A DNA stretch of 64,000 bases from Metallyticus violacea (GCA_030762175.1 CM060846.1:305632512-305696511); one strand, 5' to 3'. Counted from the first letter of the stretch, positions 33,801 to 46,680 are shown. Program-made: numbers and translations. The notes: generated by a model from the sequence alone, not told the origin.

Positions 33801-35164
33801 GAATTCCAATCAATCACAGTGGCCTGTTCCCACAATTTTATCATTTCTATTTTTTCTCTTTCATTTATCATTCCTATAAAGCAGTGCACAGAAATATCTT
33901 TATAGTTACTTTGGCTTGAACTTCAATGTGTAATCAATCAATAATCAACATGGCAGGCAATTGAAAATATTTTGAAAAGATATCAGATGCTTAAAATGAT
34001 CTTATAATTCAAAGTTTCAAGCCATAAAATACTAAGCAAAATAAAATTGTGGTGGAATCAGATTAACCAACATCATTGTGTTTTTAATAATTGTACATTT
34101 AATTAGTGTTGTAAGTTTTCATGCTTAAGTTATCATCAATTCTTTACCAAGGAGTTTAAAGTGAAAAAATAAAAAAAAATATTTTATAAATGAGTTTAAT
34201 TTTGACTTTTATCTGTTTGACTGTTGCCAGAAATTAATGACATGCTGGATTGGACATTCATAACTGTAAGTGCATTTTATGGATATATTATTTGATTTTT
34301 AGCATTTTATTTGCTAAATACTCAAATAAATATAACTTGAGCTCCAGATTACTCAAGATAAATTCTGGAGCTCCCATTATATTACTTTAGAAATATAGCA
34401 CTATATAGTCACATAATTGAGGAACAATCTATATTAAAACAAAACAAACTTTGAAATAGAAAGAAAAGTGTGCTTTACCTATTGAACACCGTTTATATTG
34501 GTAGAAAACTGCCACCTCTATATTATTAATTAAACATATTACTTTTGGAAATTTTGTACTGCATTTTTATAAGCATGCTGATGTACTATTTTCATATCCA
34601 ATTTTGAACTATTTAAGTGCCAATTGCAACTGTGCCTGCAGTATCATTCATAAAAAACAAGACTAAATTATTATAACTTATACACTGAAGTTTAGATCAT
34701 TATTTATCTTGATGACTATTTGTTTTATTTCCCAAATTTTTTAAATTATTTGTTTTAAGTGACTTTTTCTCATCTTTATTTGACTATATAATCTCAATCT
34801 GCAAATTCAGTATCCTGTATTGAGAATTGGCACTGGAGTGATCAAATAAATTCTTAAATCTGTCTAATGCTCAGATGCACAGCATCTAGGCAGCAGTTCT
34901 TACAAACATTAGTTCTACAGTATACATGGAAATAGCATATTTGTTAATGCTATTTTTAGCGCTTAATTTAGACTTTAATCTTAATCTGCACCATCCTGTA
35001 CCCATCAGTTGCAAGTATTATGGATAAATATTATTACTGCAGAGTATCTAGCCTTATTAAATGGTAAACATCATGTTAGATTGACATTCATGCCTTTCCT
35101 TGGGTTTGAGGATACAATGACAATGAATAAGCAGACAAAGTTGTCCCATGTACAAAATAAAAAA
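30871..35164. other. Nothing recognised
   Basis: No coding exon found. A weak plus-strand run near 33650-33780 (AAAYRL, HLGGIKP) looks like an eroded coding sequence, but I cannot name it. A 12-bp-arm palindrome (GAGCTCCAGAATT type) lies at 34339-34373. Confidence 0.4.
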
Positions 35165-35300
35165 AAACATTGGTAAACAATAAGACAATACTTCACTTTG
35201 TATTTTATATGCAGAACATGTTTCAAGAGCACTTGCTCTCATAATCAGCTATAGACTAACTAGCATTGTAGGTGGATGATCTGGAGACTTTCATGGTTAC
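35165..35300 (-). mobile_element. PLE-B 3'-end relic
   Basis: Minus-strand end of PLE-B: hammerhead-like motif at 35214-35248, flanked by CTTCACTTTG and a degraded TAGACTAACTAGCATTG..GGTGGATGAT segment corresponding to the region before the motif in 60565-60625. No coding part remains. Confidence 0.7.
35214..35248 (-). ncRNA. Hammerhead-like motif (PLE-B relic)
   Basis: CUGAUUAU, stem II GAGAGC / GCUCUU with loop AAGU, GAAAC, AU, GUU, CUG. Three base pairs of stem I are possible between UAG before the core and CUG after. Confidence 0.45.
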
Positions 35301-36550
35301 TATATTAGCATATGTGTTAAAATATTTATTACAAATTAATATTGTAATTGCTGATTCTTTCCATGGATTACATCAAGTCTATAAAATTAACCAATAGAGA
35401 GTACATTCCCAGGTGCCAGATTGGGGAATGCTCAGCAGCTATTCTGAGTAGAAGGGAATTAAAATACCTTCTTCAATTCAACAAGCTGCAGATATGATTT
35501 CATGTGAGAACCAGCTAAAATGTTCTCTGCTTCTAATAAAAGGTCTCATCAGGGAAAAAGTTATACTATTTATAAGTGTCCCCACAATTAAGTCAAACTA
35601 TGAACCCTACCAATGGAATATGCAAAATATAGAGGCACAGATTTTGTAGCTAGGGAAATGTTTTCCTAGTTTATAACTGCACAACTTGCCAACCAGGTTT
35701 TATTTTAAGCAAGATTTAACATGATAGGACAAATTAAAATTTTACTTTGAAGAATTCAAAAGTAACATGTTAAGCACCAGAGCACTACCAAAATGAATTC
35801 TACCTTTGGAATGTACCTCTGTGGCTCATATCTAAAAGTAACTATCACTGGGTTAAAAGTTGGTGCATCATAGAACTGTAAATCTGAATATCATAAAATA
35901 CTTTTTACTAACAACAAATTTAATTGTAAATGATTAGTTTTACAATAAAAACCTGATATGCTAATAAGGAAAATGTCATTTATCACTATCATTCAATGAA
36001 TTTACCTCTAGTACAAAAATTATACAAAATAAAAAATTGTTAGAATATTATTAATTTTAAATACTAATTATGAAAATTAGCAAACCATTTAAAATAAAAG
36101 TGTGATTTTCCATTGCATTCTTCATAATCAGTTAAACAAATAAAATCAAAATTAATGAATTCATATATATTCTGTGGATTATTGCAGACCACTACGTACA
36201 ACACTGGTCCTCTGATAAAATTTCTTGTGGGCAACAACCCAAATTATTTTTCTAAAAATTTTCTATAAACGTTTCCAAAGGGCTAACTTTTGCAGTAAGT
36301 CAATTCTTTTGTGTGTCCTTTATCAGTTACAGAAAAAAATCACAATGGGTCCCTAGAAAAAATTAACCAAATAACCAAATACATAGTGGCATTTTAGCGT
36401 TAATGTATATCATAATTAATATTTCTAGGGAAACACAATATGTATTCATCCTTTGCTTGATTGTCCCTTTTTTGGTTGATCATGCACTTAAACAACTGTA
36501 CTAAGTTAAAACATACCTTTTAAAAAAGAAAATTATTTTAAAATATACAT
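35301..36550. other. Nothing recognised
   Basis: AT-rich sequence. No gene or repeat identified. Confidence 0.4.
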
Positions 36551-37380
36551 GAAAGTAACACAGTGAAGCCCAGTCATATAAATAAAATCATGTGATATGT
36601 TCATACTAAACATTCTTATTGCTTCACTTACTTGTGTGATATTTGGAATCGGTTTTGAAGTCCTTTGTCTTCATCTTCGGCCAAAGGTATGACTGATTGG
36701 AGAATCCAACGGCTCTGTAGAGATGAAGCGCCACCAAAAATGATATGCCACAGCTGATCTATCTGTCTGTTTATATTTTATGTTCCTGAAATGCTCTTCT
36801 AAACATGTTCCTATATTTCTCTTTGTTTTTCCAATATAGATCTTTTTACAATCTGCACATGTTATTCTGAAATACCTGCTTTTTTCGCTTGTGGGGTCTT
36901 TACAGCCATTTATCTTTCAAGATGTTTCCTAAATTAAATCTGTTGATGGGTGCTAATTTTATATTGAAAAGATCTATATTGGAAAAAACAAAGAGAAATA
37001 TAGGCACACGTTTAGAAGAGCATTCAGGAACATAAAATATAAACAGATAGATAGATCAGCTGTGGCATATCTTTTTTGGACTAAAAACCATGAGATTGTG
37101 AAGAAGGTGGATTTATTAAAAGAGAATCAAAAATATATAGAACTGGATACTTAGGAAAAAATTTACATCCATAAATACAGAGATCGATTAATGAACTTTG
37201 ATATTCCAAAGAAGGAAAACACCAATTTTAAGTACATTAAAACACCACCAGGGTGGCACTTCATCTCTACAGAGCCGTTGGATTCTCCAATCAGTCATAC
37301 CTTTGGCCAAAGATGAAGACAAAGGTCTTCGAAACCGGTTCCAAACATCACACAAGTAAGTGAAGAAATAAATGTACTAA
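36551..37380. mobile_element. PLE-E palindrome containing endonuclease fragments
   Basis: Head-to-head inverted repeat. Left outer arm 36570-36760 (minus) and right arm 37220-37380 (plus) share the terminal GAAGCAATAAGAATGTTTAG-type block, GGCCGAAGATGAAGACAAAG and AATCCAACGGCTC. The middle holds convergent endonuclease fragments: IGKTKRNIGT, SAVAYLFWTKNHEIVKKV and EKIYIHKYRDRLMNFDI on the plus strand, and the matching start on the minus strand. The left tail GAAAGTAACACAGTGAAGCC equals other fold-back starts. The 8395 hairpin is a shorter derivative. Confidence 0.85.
37307..37342 (+). ncRNA. Hammerhead-like motif (PLE-E right arm)
   Basis: Core CCAAAGAU (C3 kept, U4 and G5 changed), perfect 6-bp stem II GAAGAC / GUCUUC with loop AAAG, GAAAC, CG, GUU, CC. 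Probably a core-mutated copy; its left-arm partner (36650-36690, minus) has CCGAAGAU with stem GAAGAC / GACUUC. Confidence 0.4.
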
Positions 37381-37689
37381 GCTTTTTCTGAAAAGCCATT
37401 AATCAAAACTGTTTAGAAAAGTGTTGCTTACATAAAATAATTTAAAATATTTTTAAAGAATTTTTCTGTATTTGTTTTATAACCTTATTACCAACATCCT
37501 GGTTGTAATATTACTCTGTGAATCTTCAGCATTAATATAATCTCTGAACTGGACACTAATGGCAGCCCTTAATGCACCAAAGATGTAAAAACTCCTATGG
37601 GTAGATCCAGAACCCAATGGGGGATTTGGGTTTTCCATCAGTCTCAGATTAGCCACAATAATGCAAAACAAGAAGTGAGTTACTATTTA

Positions 37690-39380
37690 ACATCTTAAAA
37701 ATTCACATGAATAAAAAATACAATATGGATGAAAAATCCATGATATACATAAGTGTCTATAAGAAAACATAAATAAATGTTATAGAAAATGCAAAAAAAT
37801 GTTTAATAACAAGCATATTAAGCAGAAAAAAGATAACACTGTTGATTATGGCAAATGAATATACGTTGAAAAAAAAATAAAAAAAAAAAAGCAGAAAATA
37901 TCAAATTAAAGAAAGAGACCCAAATGAAATCTGTAACATCTTAAAAAACTATTCGGTAAATTTATTAAAATCAACATGAAAAACATCAGTCCAGAAGGCA
38001 AACCAAATAATTCATTCAACTGAAATTCTACGACAGTGTTTGAAGTAACAGAAAAACAGGTGGAGAGGGTGATAAAAATTACAAAATCAACTGCTCTATA
38101 TGAAATATTAAAAGAAATGGCAAAATACTTAAGACAGGAAACTGTAGGGATATTAACCCATATTGCAAATCATTCCATAATCGTATTTAGCTCTGATGAT
38201 CATGTATATGTTATTCATTAATGTATTTATCCTTAAAGAGTAATCATGTACAGTACTCATAGTATGTCATTTATTCTTTTATTCCTGTTACTAAGCAATG
38301 ATCAATTGTTTGAGGAATCTTACTGCATATTATTCATTTATATTATTCTCATATATTTATGTATACTGACATTTGTAATGCTACTAATGATGAACTTAGG
38401 AGCATCTACAAGAACTAATAAATTAAATTAAAATCTAATATATGTTTCCAGACATACTTAAAAAGTAATAGTTATTCTAATTTTTAAACAGAAGGGTAGC
38501 ATGCTTGATATTAAAAATTACATTATGTTCTGCATTTTCAAACAACATATATAAGGAAATATTTTAATAAGCTAAATATGTCATAATGGCATTGTGGATT
38601 TCAAAAAAACAAATCAAACAATACATCCACTTAACTAATCAAGCAAATGCTTTCAATAATCAGGATACTGCGCTTGGTATGTGTTTTAGGCTTGTCAAAA
38701 GATTTGACTGGAAATATTCATAATGAAATTGATAAAATTGGAAAAGTGTGGAGTTTGGTAAATTACACAAAAATGTATTATATCATACTTAAAAATAAAA
38801 CATAATAAGAGGAAATAAACAAACAGTACAATAAAAAATGTAAAATCTAATTTTCAGCTAATTCAGCAAGGGGTTCTGCATGGCTCTAAACTAAATCTGC
38901 TCTGTTTTTAGTGTATGTGAATAATATGTTGAAATAATTTAAAGAAATGATAGGATAGCAATTGGATAAGCAAATATGTGCAAAATAATTATTAAAGAAT
39001 ACAGCTGAAGCATTAAAAAATAAGTTCAATAACATTTTAAAAATTATAAAAATATTTCTAAGATCTGAATAGGACATTAAAGATTAGAAAACATCACAAA
39101 AACAAAGCATGGATGAGATTTAAAATAAGAATTACCTTACAAATAGCATTAAACTTAAGATAAATGGTGAAATTATCTGAGAGACGTGAAACCCAACTCT
39201 CTAGCAAAAATAATTGACAACGGCATAAATTGGCTGCCACACACAATATATGTTCCAAAAGAGATAAATAAAAGGATATACATGATGAAACAATTAAGAA
39301 GAATAATGGATGATAACATATTGAAGCAAGTGTGCTTTTCATTCATATATTCACACAAAATATGGGATAACATTTGAAGC
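37690..39380 (+). pseudogene. LINE ORF2 (RT) relic, Jockey-type
   Basis: Plus-strand fragments in RT order: EVTEKQVERVIKITKSTA.., ILKEMAKYL, GILTHIANHSI (family: EE....IxxLKxxKxxGxDxI..., PLTxIxNxS). Then a degraded LxxAFD and GVPQG zone near 38690-38890, and finally NSLAKIIDNGINWLPHTI and INKRIYMMKQLRRIM (family: FLGIxIDxxLxWxxHI, thumb). Stops and frameshifts throughout. It runs up to the left LTR-like repeat. Confidence 0.65.
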
Positions 39381-40975
39381 ATTAATTAATCACTTCAATT
39401 CCCACCTTGATATTATCAATATTATCATGTTCAATTAACTATACTATAAATATTATTATAATCGATTTGTATAATTTGTATTTTATCATATATACATTTA
39501 GGTCAATTTACTTATTTCATGTATATTGAGAAGAAAAACTTGTTGCCGAAACCTTAATGGTAAACATTGAGTGTTTTGTTTTGGTTGAACAAAAGAACCC
39601 TAAGAACCTGTATCTCTTTTATGTATGTATCTGTAAGAAGTTTTAAATAACTAGCATTTTCCATTAGGCCTTCAGGGTAAGCAAAGGTCAGAAAATATTC
39701 TTTTATGTGTAAGGACCAGAAGGTTAGCTTTTGTCATATTAGAGGACTAATAAAAACTTTCCGATGAACGAGTTGATTAACATGTATCGGGAATAACGTA
39801 ACGGGACCTAGGGAATAAACAGAGCAAATAAAGATTTAAGATCACATCCAATCAGAGAATTTAGAGTGAATAAAATTTAAGATAACGTCCAATCAGAGAA
39901 TTCAGGAAGATTATCTGTGGCAAATACTCCTGCTTTCCTCGCCAGCCTCCCAGTCTAAGTCACGTTATTCCCGACATCTATTTAATGGCTAGCTCCATTA
40001 TATAGGTCGTTTAACGCCATATAATTTTAATTTCGCTCTATAAGTAGCAGCCAATAGAGAACCGCGTAGAAAAAGAGAAAGTGTCCCGACCGGACGACTT
40101 TATAGTTCATAATAGAAGTAATTTCGAAGCCCCAAGGCAATAAATATTAAGTAGTCGACAGTAATCACTAAGTATTCAGTAAGCAACCGGCAGTAGGCAG
40201 TAAGCATATCAGTACAAGAAAGTCATCAGATAGTTACGCATTTTTTATTTGGTTTATTTACGGACGCTCTGTAACATCTCAGTTCATCAGCGTCCCATTC
40301 AAAACAGGGCGTGAAACGGCCGACAAATTTTCCTTATAGGCCTCTTTTTTTTAGACTTGAGGTTCTTTATCGTACCGTAAATGTATAATACGGGACGAAG
40401 GAAGCCATACTTAGGATTTTTACGCCCGAAAAAAAATCCATTGGTCCTGGGCGGGATCGAACCCGCGATCTTGGGTTTAAAAGGCAAGTATGGTTATCAC
40501 TAAACTACGCAAATAGAACGAGAAGACATTATAGTGCAGTTAGACTTTCAGGTAGTACATTGCAGTGGTATAGTTAAAAGTCAGATATTGTCACAGTTAG
40601 CTACGAGATATTAGAAAGACTGAGAGTAAATTTCTACTGCTTATACGTTCTCAGTTACATGTTCGTGATATTGTCACAGTGATAATGTTATGGTGGAATC
40701 AGTAAATTCTTTGTGCGACAAGACTTTGTCATAGAAACAGTCTAGCTTCATTGACGCTATAATAATAGGGGCATGTTCTAATAATGAGAGAATTAGCGAA
40801 TACCATAATTGTATCGCAACTAGGGCGTATATAAAGGACGTTATAACGGACAGTTCAACGTAGAGCGCAAGAGTGGTATACGTAACACTCAAACTCGCCA
40901 AGACTTAAAGGCATCCAAGAAAGTGAAAAGTCAATAAATCTTGTTATACTCAATTTCACGAATCCGTTCATCTTC
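39366..40975 (+). repeat. Left LTR-like repeat of LTR retrotransposon
   Basis: Aligns in segments with 43758-44585 (for example AAAAACTTGTTGCCG, AAGTAGCAGCCAATAGAGAA, AAAGTGTCCCGAC, AGAAGACATTATA, TTTCTACTGC). It is the more complete copy and has higher GC than its surroundings. TATATAAA at 40828-40835 and AATAAA at 40933-40938 are positioned like promoter and poly(A) signals. A SINE-2 (40241-40505) interrupts it. The true LTR may begin near 39583 (TGTTTTGTTTTGG); the repeat extends further left. Confidence 0.7.
40241..40505 (-). repeat. SINE-2 inserted in the LTR
   Basis: tRNA-like head with perfect B box (GGGTTCGATCCCG) at the upper end and the SINE-2 tail (ATTTACGGACGCTC..) at the lower end. 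Interrupts GATAGTTACGCA|..AGAACGAGAAGACATT, intact in the other LTR near 44271-44296. Short duplication TACGCA (40235-40240 and 40506-40511). Confidence 0.93.
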
Positions 40976-42039
40976 TGCTTCCTTTCCCTATGACACAAAA
41001 GTGTCACAAAACTCCAGTATACACTACCGAACTCAGTCGGGGCACAAGCGATACTTCAAGGCGCAACAGTGGGAAAAGTGAACACCATCGACATTCATCA
41101 CTAATTAATCACCAATCCCTTAAAGCATTCAATCCCAATAAATTAACAAAAATCATAAAATCATACTCTTTACCCACCACTCCAACAAATTACTATCGCA
41201 AATGACGAACCAACGTGCTGGCTCATTAAGAATTGGAGATTAACGATGATTTGGAATCTAAACAGCAGAAGCCGAAGAACGTCTAAACCGGAGGAAGCGG
41301 ACGCCACAACGCAGAAACATCTAGACCGGAAAAGCGGTTGACAAAAGGCAGAGTCGACACCACGGCAGAAAGAAGACCGGCTAGCGTGCCAAACGCTACA
41401 TACTACATAGACGACGCCGAAGTGAAATCAACAGTAGACTTATGGCTTACTAAACCTTCGCTACGAGAGGAGAGTTGCCCTGCCTACAACGCTGAAGAGG
41501 AAAAGCCAACCACAATGCGGATCGCAGCACCTGACAGCAGGAGAATAGAAGAAAGGTACAGACAAAATTGAATTTTTCTTTTAGGAACTTTTTTTGTACA
41601 TAAATGGTAATAAGAAAGTGAATGTTGCTGAGAAGTATGATCAATATGGTAGAGCAAGACAGCATAGTAAATTATGTAACAATAGAAGAAACAAACATGA
41701 TAGGAATAGAAGGAGTTATCAGCGTAGACATTGACTAAGTAGTGAACCTAATGTTAATAACAAATCAGAAAAAACACATAATAAGGACAGGATGATAAGA
41801 CTCATAAGCCAGATGATGCAAGATGCAGTTAGAAAAGTTGGAGAAATCTCAAAAAGAGGGGAGTAACAGGTTAGGAAGTAGATGGTGAAATCTCAGGAGG
41901 AGAGGAATAATAGGTTAGAAAGTATACTAGAGAAATCTCATGGAGAGGAATAATAAATTAAACGAAAAATTAAAACAGATTGAAAAGGCATAAGAGGAAT
42001 CGAGATGTAAGATAGAGAGCCCGCAGAGAGAATTTCAAA

Positions 42040-42905
42040 GCAGACTAAATGCAAAATTACAACAGATTGAAAAATCACAAGAGGAATATGGTAGTAAGAT
42101 AGATTTTCAAAATAAATTAGAGCAAACAGAGAAGTCGCTTTGTAATAGAATAGAAAATAAGTTCAACGAAGTGCAGAAAGTTCAGTCAGACCTCGCAAAA
42201 CAGCTCCAGAAAAATCGCAACAATTGGGAGAACTAAGTAGGAAACATGAGACAAGATTTTGGTGAGGTCAGGGAAGATATAGATAGAATAAACAGCAGAG
42301 TAGCAGAAATGGAAAAGTAGGAGATGGTCTGAGACTGAACAGTAAGTATTCAGGAATAGAGGAACAATTCAATCAAGAATTGAGATCACTAAAACGAATT
42401 GTTCAATTCTTAGATAACAATCAAAATTAGTTATCTAAGAAAGCTGATGAATTAAACGAGAATAGAAATAGTAATAGGGCAATTAACAATGGTACTAGTC
42501 TAATTAATCTCGATAATACAGTGCCCGAATCACCACGTGATTTACACACGGCAGAGGTCAATGAATCTCCGTGCATATCTGATGCTAACATGTGTAATAG
42601 AGCTAGAACAAATTCATGCATGCCAAATATGTCATACATCGCGTGGCCTAGCTAACCTGTTAACGAAATCATACCACCAGATTTCAACGAAGAACGAGAG
42701 GATAATCCGAAATTGTTTATCCAGAGTATTTCCACATTAAGGACGTATCAGAGGAGATGAAGATCATCTTTATCAGAAGAAATTTGAAAGGCCAGGCAGC
42801 CTGGTAAAACTTCCGGAAACAACAAAATGACCAAAGAAGAAAATTACAGAAAATGTTCCATAGAATGAAACAGAAGCCAGATAAACGCCTGCTCAAGTTA
42901 AAAGC
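42040..42905 (+). pseudogene. Gag-like pseudogene
   Basis: A coiled-coil stretch at 42046-42225 (LNAKLQQIEKSQEEYGSKID, then LEQTEKSLCNRIENKFNEVQ) resembles the N-terminal part of Gypsy-type Gag. After breaks comes DNPKLFIQ, FHIKDVSEEMKIIFIRRNLK and GQAAW (42690-42810), matching the ..NP..F...., L.G.A..W pattern of retrotransposon capsid. Stops and frameshifts present. Confidence 0.6.
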
Positions 42906-42916
42906 AGGACACATAA

Positions 42917-43120
42917 ATGGATTCTGCAATTAAATGCTTAATATTAGTTAAGGACAAAAAGTTGTCCAGTTTAGTTCGCGAGCGTTACCATTGCATGGAA
43001 TTAATTTATAAAGCACCTTACGAAATTGAAAAACAATTTGGGGACCATACCTACAAGTTAGTGAACCCCAAAACAAGAAAAATACTAAGTCGATCACATA
43101 AAGCTACCACATCCTTTTAA
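42917..43120 (+). pseudogene. Integrase C-terminal (GPY/F-like) fragment
   Basis: A 67-codon open stretch with APYEIEKQFGDHTYKLVNPK and ILSRSH. It matches the end of Gypsy-type pol (YxGPYxIxKxxGxxTYxLxxP, H..). The G of GPY is A here. It follows Gag text directly, so several kilobases of pol are deleted. Confidence 0.7.
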
Positions 43121-43757
43121 GACACTTGAAGAAAGTGAAGTGAGTTAATTCTTAAAATTAAGATTTTCCACTGTTATTGGAAATTATTGGCTTGACTTAT
43201 TTTTTATCTCAATTTTATGCACACTTGGCTATGTATTAGCACCAATGTTATAAATTAACTCTAGGACTTGCATGATAGCCTGCAGAATGAAACACTTGTG
43301 CACTAGAATAGATTAATCCAGCAGGTGGGTGAACGCTAACATGGCATTGGAAACGAGTGAGAAAATAAAATTGTTGTGTATTTGTGAAAGTGGTGTGCAA
43401 TAGAACAAAGTGTGTGTGCACGCACACAAATATATATGTGTGTATATGTATATAAAACAATGTCGCTATCTTATCATTTCATATTATCCCAAAGTAACTT
43501 GTGTAATAGGACAAGAAGTATATCATTATGAGAATTTACAAGTAAAAATATATAATTGTAAATAACAATATAACATATATCAAATACTACTTTAATGCTT
43601 AAAAGTGCAAAAATAATAACAAATTTGAAACAGAAAATAAAGTTGATACCTATGTATATTCTAGAATAAGAGTACTTATATGCAATAATAATTTCAGATT
43701 TTTCATGGGACCACATCTTAAATTTTCTTGTCTTCGAACGAAGAAATTTTAATATGG

Positions 43758-44585
43758 AGGCATTAGAAGCAGTAATTAATGGCTTCAATCCCCACCCCGA
43801 TATCATCAATTTGTGTAATTTGTATGTTGCCATGTACACATTTAGGTCATTTGACTTATTTCATGTGTATTGAAAAGAAAAACTTGTTGCCGGAACCTTA
43901 AGGGTAAACAAGGAGTGTTATTGTAATCTTAAAAGAAGGTAGGAACAGTGAAGTTGTCACCTAATATTGACCTATTTGTATAAGGAGTGTTATGTTTTGG
44001 TTGGACAAAGGAATCCTAATAACCTGTATCAGAGAATTTAGAGTGAATAAAATACTAAGATCATGTCCAACCAGCGAATTCAGGAAGATTATTTGTATAA
44101 GTAGCAGCCAATAGAGAACATTATAAAAGAGGAGAAAGTGTCCCGACTGGACGACTGTATAATTCACAAAAGATAGTGATCTCGAAGACCCAAGGCATTA
44201 AGTATTAAGCAGTCGGCAGTAATCACTAAGTATTCAGCATATAGTAAGTATATTAGTACAAGAAGGTGAGATAGTTATGCAACAAGAATGAGAAGACATT
44301 ATACTGCAGTTAGACTTTAAGGTAGAATATTGCAGAGGTACAGTTAAAGTCAAATACTGACACAGTTACAAGACATTAGAAAGACTGCGCATTACAATCA
44401 GAGTAAATTTCTACTGCATATGTTATCAGCTAAATGTTGGTGTTATTGTTTGATAATTTTATGGTAGAATCAGTATACCTTTGTATGGCAAGACTTTGAC
44501 ATAGAAATGTCTAGCTTCAGTGACGCTATAAGGAATAGATGCACTTTCTATATAATTAGAGAATTATAATAAATTCATACAAATT
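43758..44585 (+). repeat. Right LTR-like repeat
   Basis: Diverged and shorter partner of 39366-40975. It lacks the 39640-39830 portion and carries a segment of about 72 bp (43918-43990) bounded by repeated GGAGTGTTAT. The end after ..CTTCAGTGACGCTATA is eroded. The high divergence between the LTRs implies an old insertion. Confidence 0.68.
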
Positions 44586-46425
44586 ACAAAACACAGAAAA
44601 TTATTTAAGGGCAACACTAAGGAGAAAGCTGAAAACTGGTAATTAGATAGTATAGGAAAATAACTGTACAATAAACTACTTAAAGAAATCAAGCCGATAC
44701 GTCAAAGTAACAAATGTAACAAAGTATAGATGGGCACAATAAGCTAATAGAATAAGTTTATTCTGCAATATATTAAGCATATGCTGCTCTTAATGTAAGA
44801 TAGTCTGAAAATTTAATTGCATATATTCATTAAATATATAAACTATGATTTAAATGTATTACTTCTGTACATTTATATAATTTTTAATAATAATCATGAT
44901 GTGTCCTATAGCTGTATACAAAAGGATGAAATAAATGTATTCTATTTAATTGCTGAAGAGAAATCAGTGATGTACTTTAAGAGGTTACAGAATAAGTTGC
45001 TGCATTCCAGACCTAGTAGTACATATAGGGAAGATTTTAATTGCCGAGTACTTCAAGAAGCAATGTTTGTATAGTGCTAACAAGGTTATGCACTTTCATA
45101 TCATTGTATTCTTACTTACTGATATCTCATAGCTCAGCATGTGATAACATCCTTTCTTTTTTATTTTTGCATTTTTTACTTTGACATTTATTTCTGGCCA
45201 ATGGCACAAGTCGGTGTACTGCTGGTAACTGGAGAGATGGCTAGCAATGTATGCTGGGAGGGGGATTTATCTGCAAAGTAAAACATTACACAATGCATGT
45301 GTATCATCATCTATTCAAAACTTAAGAGTCAGTCCATCTCTTTGTGTTAACAAAAGCAGAATATTAATAGTGAACAGCTGGATATTATCAAAAAATTCCT
45401 CTGACTAGCCATCTCTCCAGTTCCCAGCAGTACTTCCATAATCACAAATTATCAGGTGCAGTGTGTCTACTTCCCTCACAGTAATTCAGGAAACTGATGA
45501 GGATATATTTCAAAAACATTTTGTCCATTATCTTAAAACTTGCTGCAGCTACCAAAAGAAGTAAAGCTTATTCTCTAACTATAGTGAACAGGATAAAGTA
45601 AGGTAAAATCCCATATTCACACCATAGATCCCATGGCTCCAATTAATTAAATGAAGATAATGGTTAGCACTTGCCACCAGTGCCTATTACAAAAACTTGT
45701 CCAAAACTGAACTTCTCAGATACCCATTTAGATAGCAAGTCAATTAAATCTTTGCTGAACTGGGCTGATACAAGAGTTGGTATCTCTAACACACTATCCT
45801 TGCCTTCCATCTATAGTCAGGCAGTTTTAACATTATACTTATATTGTGGCGTCTTAGTGCATAGAAATGTTTGTATAATACTTACACTAAATATATATTA
45901 TGCAATGAATATGAACTCCAATCTAGTAGTGGTTAAAAGTGTCTCAGGTAGGAGTCAAGTAATTGCCAGGTATGCAATGAGATGAAAACTCTTTCTCTGG
46001 TTATTGTTGCAAGGAAAATTTTTCAGGATTAATCATCTAAATAAATTCATAAATAAATTCTGTCACTAATAGCTTTGGAAATTGCAGCAAATAAGTCTGA
46101 ACAGATGCATTGTATATACTAAACATCTACCAAAAGAGTGGACATCATTGTAATTGACATACAGAAAAAAAACAAGGGATAAATCATTGTTTCAATTGTT
46201 TCCTTTGAAAGAGGAAATCAAGTTCAGGAAGTTAAATATAGACAAAAACAACACTATAGCCCTTATTATGCATACTTTATTAAGATGTATAACACTGACA
46301 GCTGGGATGTGACTGGTTTGTAATTTGGAGCTATGAGTGTTGTAACAAAATTTTCAATAGACATTTTCAAACATTCATTTAAGAGCTTTCGAAAAATAAG
46401 ACTTGTTTTAAAAAAAAAAATTCTG
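44586..46425. other. Mostly unrecognised sequence
   Basis: Contains the inverted repeat at 45217-45431 listed below and short random open frames (44817-45074, 45671-45985) with no recognisable domain. Confidence 0.4.
45217..45431. repeat. Inverted repeat, 27-28-bp arms
   Basis: Arms TACTGCTGGTAACTGGAGAG.. (45217-45244) and its near-exact complement (45405-45431) around about 160 bp. One mismatch. Looks like the terminal repeats of a small MITE-like element; no target duplication was seen. Confidence 0.7.
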
Positions 46426-46680
46426 ATGGAACTCATGCAGTGAAGATTGTTAATGTAAATTATATCTAATCTGTCCCCGAACACATTCTTATGCTTCACT
46501 TATTTTTAAATACAGTGGGACTGGTTTCGAAGAGACATCCTCTCCATCTTCAACCAACTTGATGACTAGAGGTCAAATAGACATTGAATTTCGATGTCTC
46601 TTTGAAACCAGTCCCACCGTATTTAAAAGCAGTGAAGCATAAGAATGTGTTACACGACAGATTAGATATAATTTACATCT
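46426..46680. mobile_element. Fold-back element with hammerhead-like motifs
   Basis: Tail GGAACTCATGCAGTGAAG, then palindrome 46453-46679 (ATGTAAATTATATCTAATCT.. and complement). The right arm has GTGAAGCATAAGAATGTGTT. The spacer is about 40 bp. Both arms contain GGTTTCGAAGAGACATC-type sequences; the left motif is well preserved. Confidence 0.85.
46518..46555 (-). ncRNA. Hammerhead-like motif (46.5-kb fold-back)
   Basis: UUGAAGA plus U, stem II GGAGAG / CUCUUC with loop GAUGU, GAAAC, CA, GUC, CC. Same stem position as other families with different bases. Confidence 0.45.

Larger units (their letters stand above)
40976..43757 (+). mobile_element. Internal region of deleted LTR retrotransposon
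   Basis: Between the two LTR-like repeats. Contains a leader and short open stretches (40990-41205, 41338-41571) of unknown product, gag-like pseudogene text (42040-42905), then immediately the last part of integrase (42917-43120). Protease, RT, RNase H and most of integrase are missing. 43130-43757 shows only short CA/TA repeats (43400-43455). Confidence 0.72.

Noticed and set aside
34339..34373. Short palindrome GAGCTCCAGA..
   Set aside because: Arms of about 12 bp with a 10-base loop; no downstream context for a regulatory role, and expected by chance in 64 kb.
40440..40505. Possible tRNA gene (good B box GGGTTCGATCCCG)
   Set aside because: It is the head of a SINE-2 copy with the shared 3' body and a target duplication; no proper acceptor stem was seen.
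45671..45985. 104-codon plus-strand open frame
   Set aside because: No recognisable motif, composition or splice context; such lengths occur by chance here.
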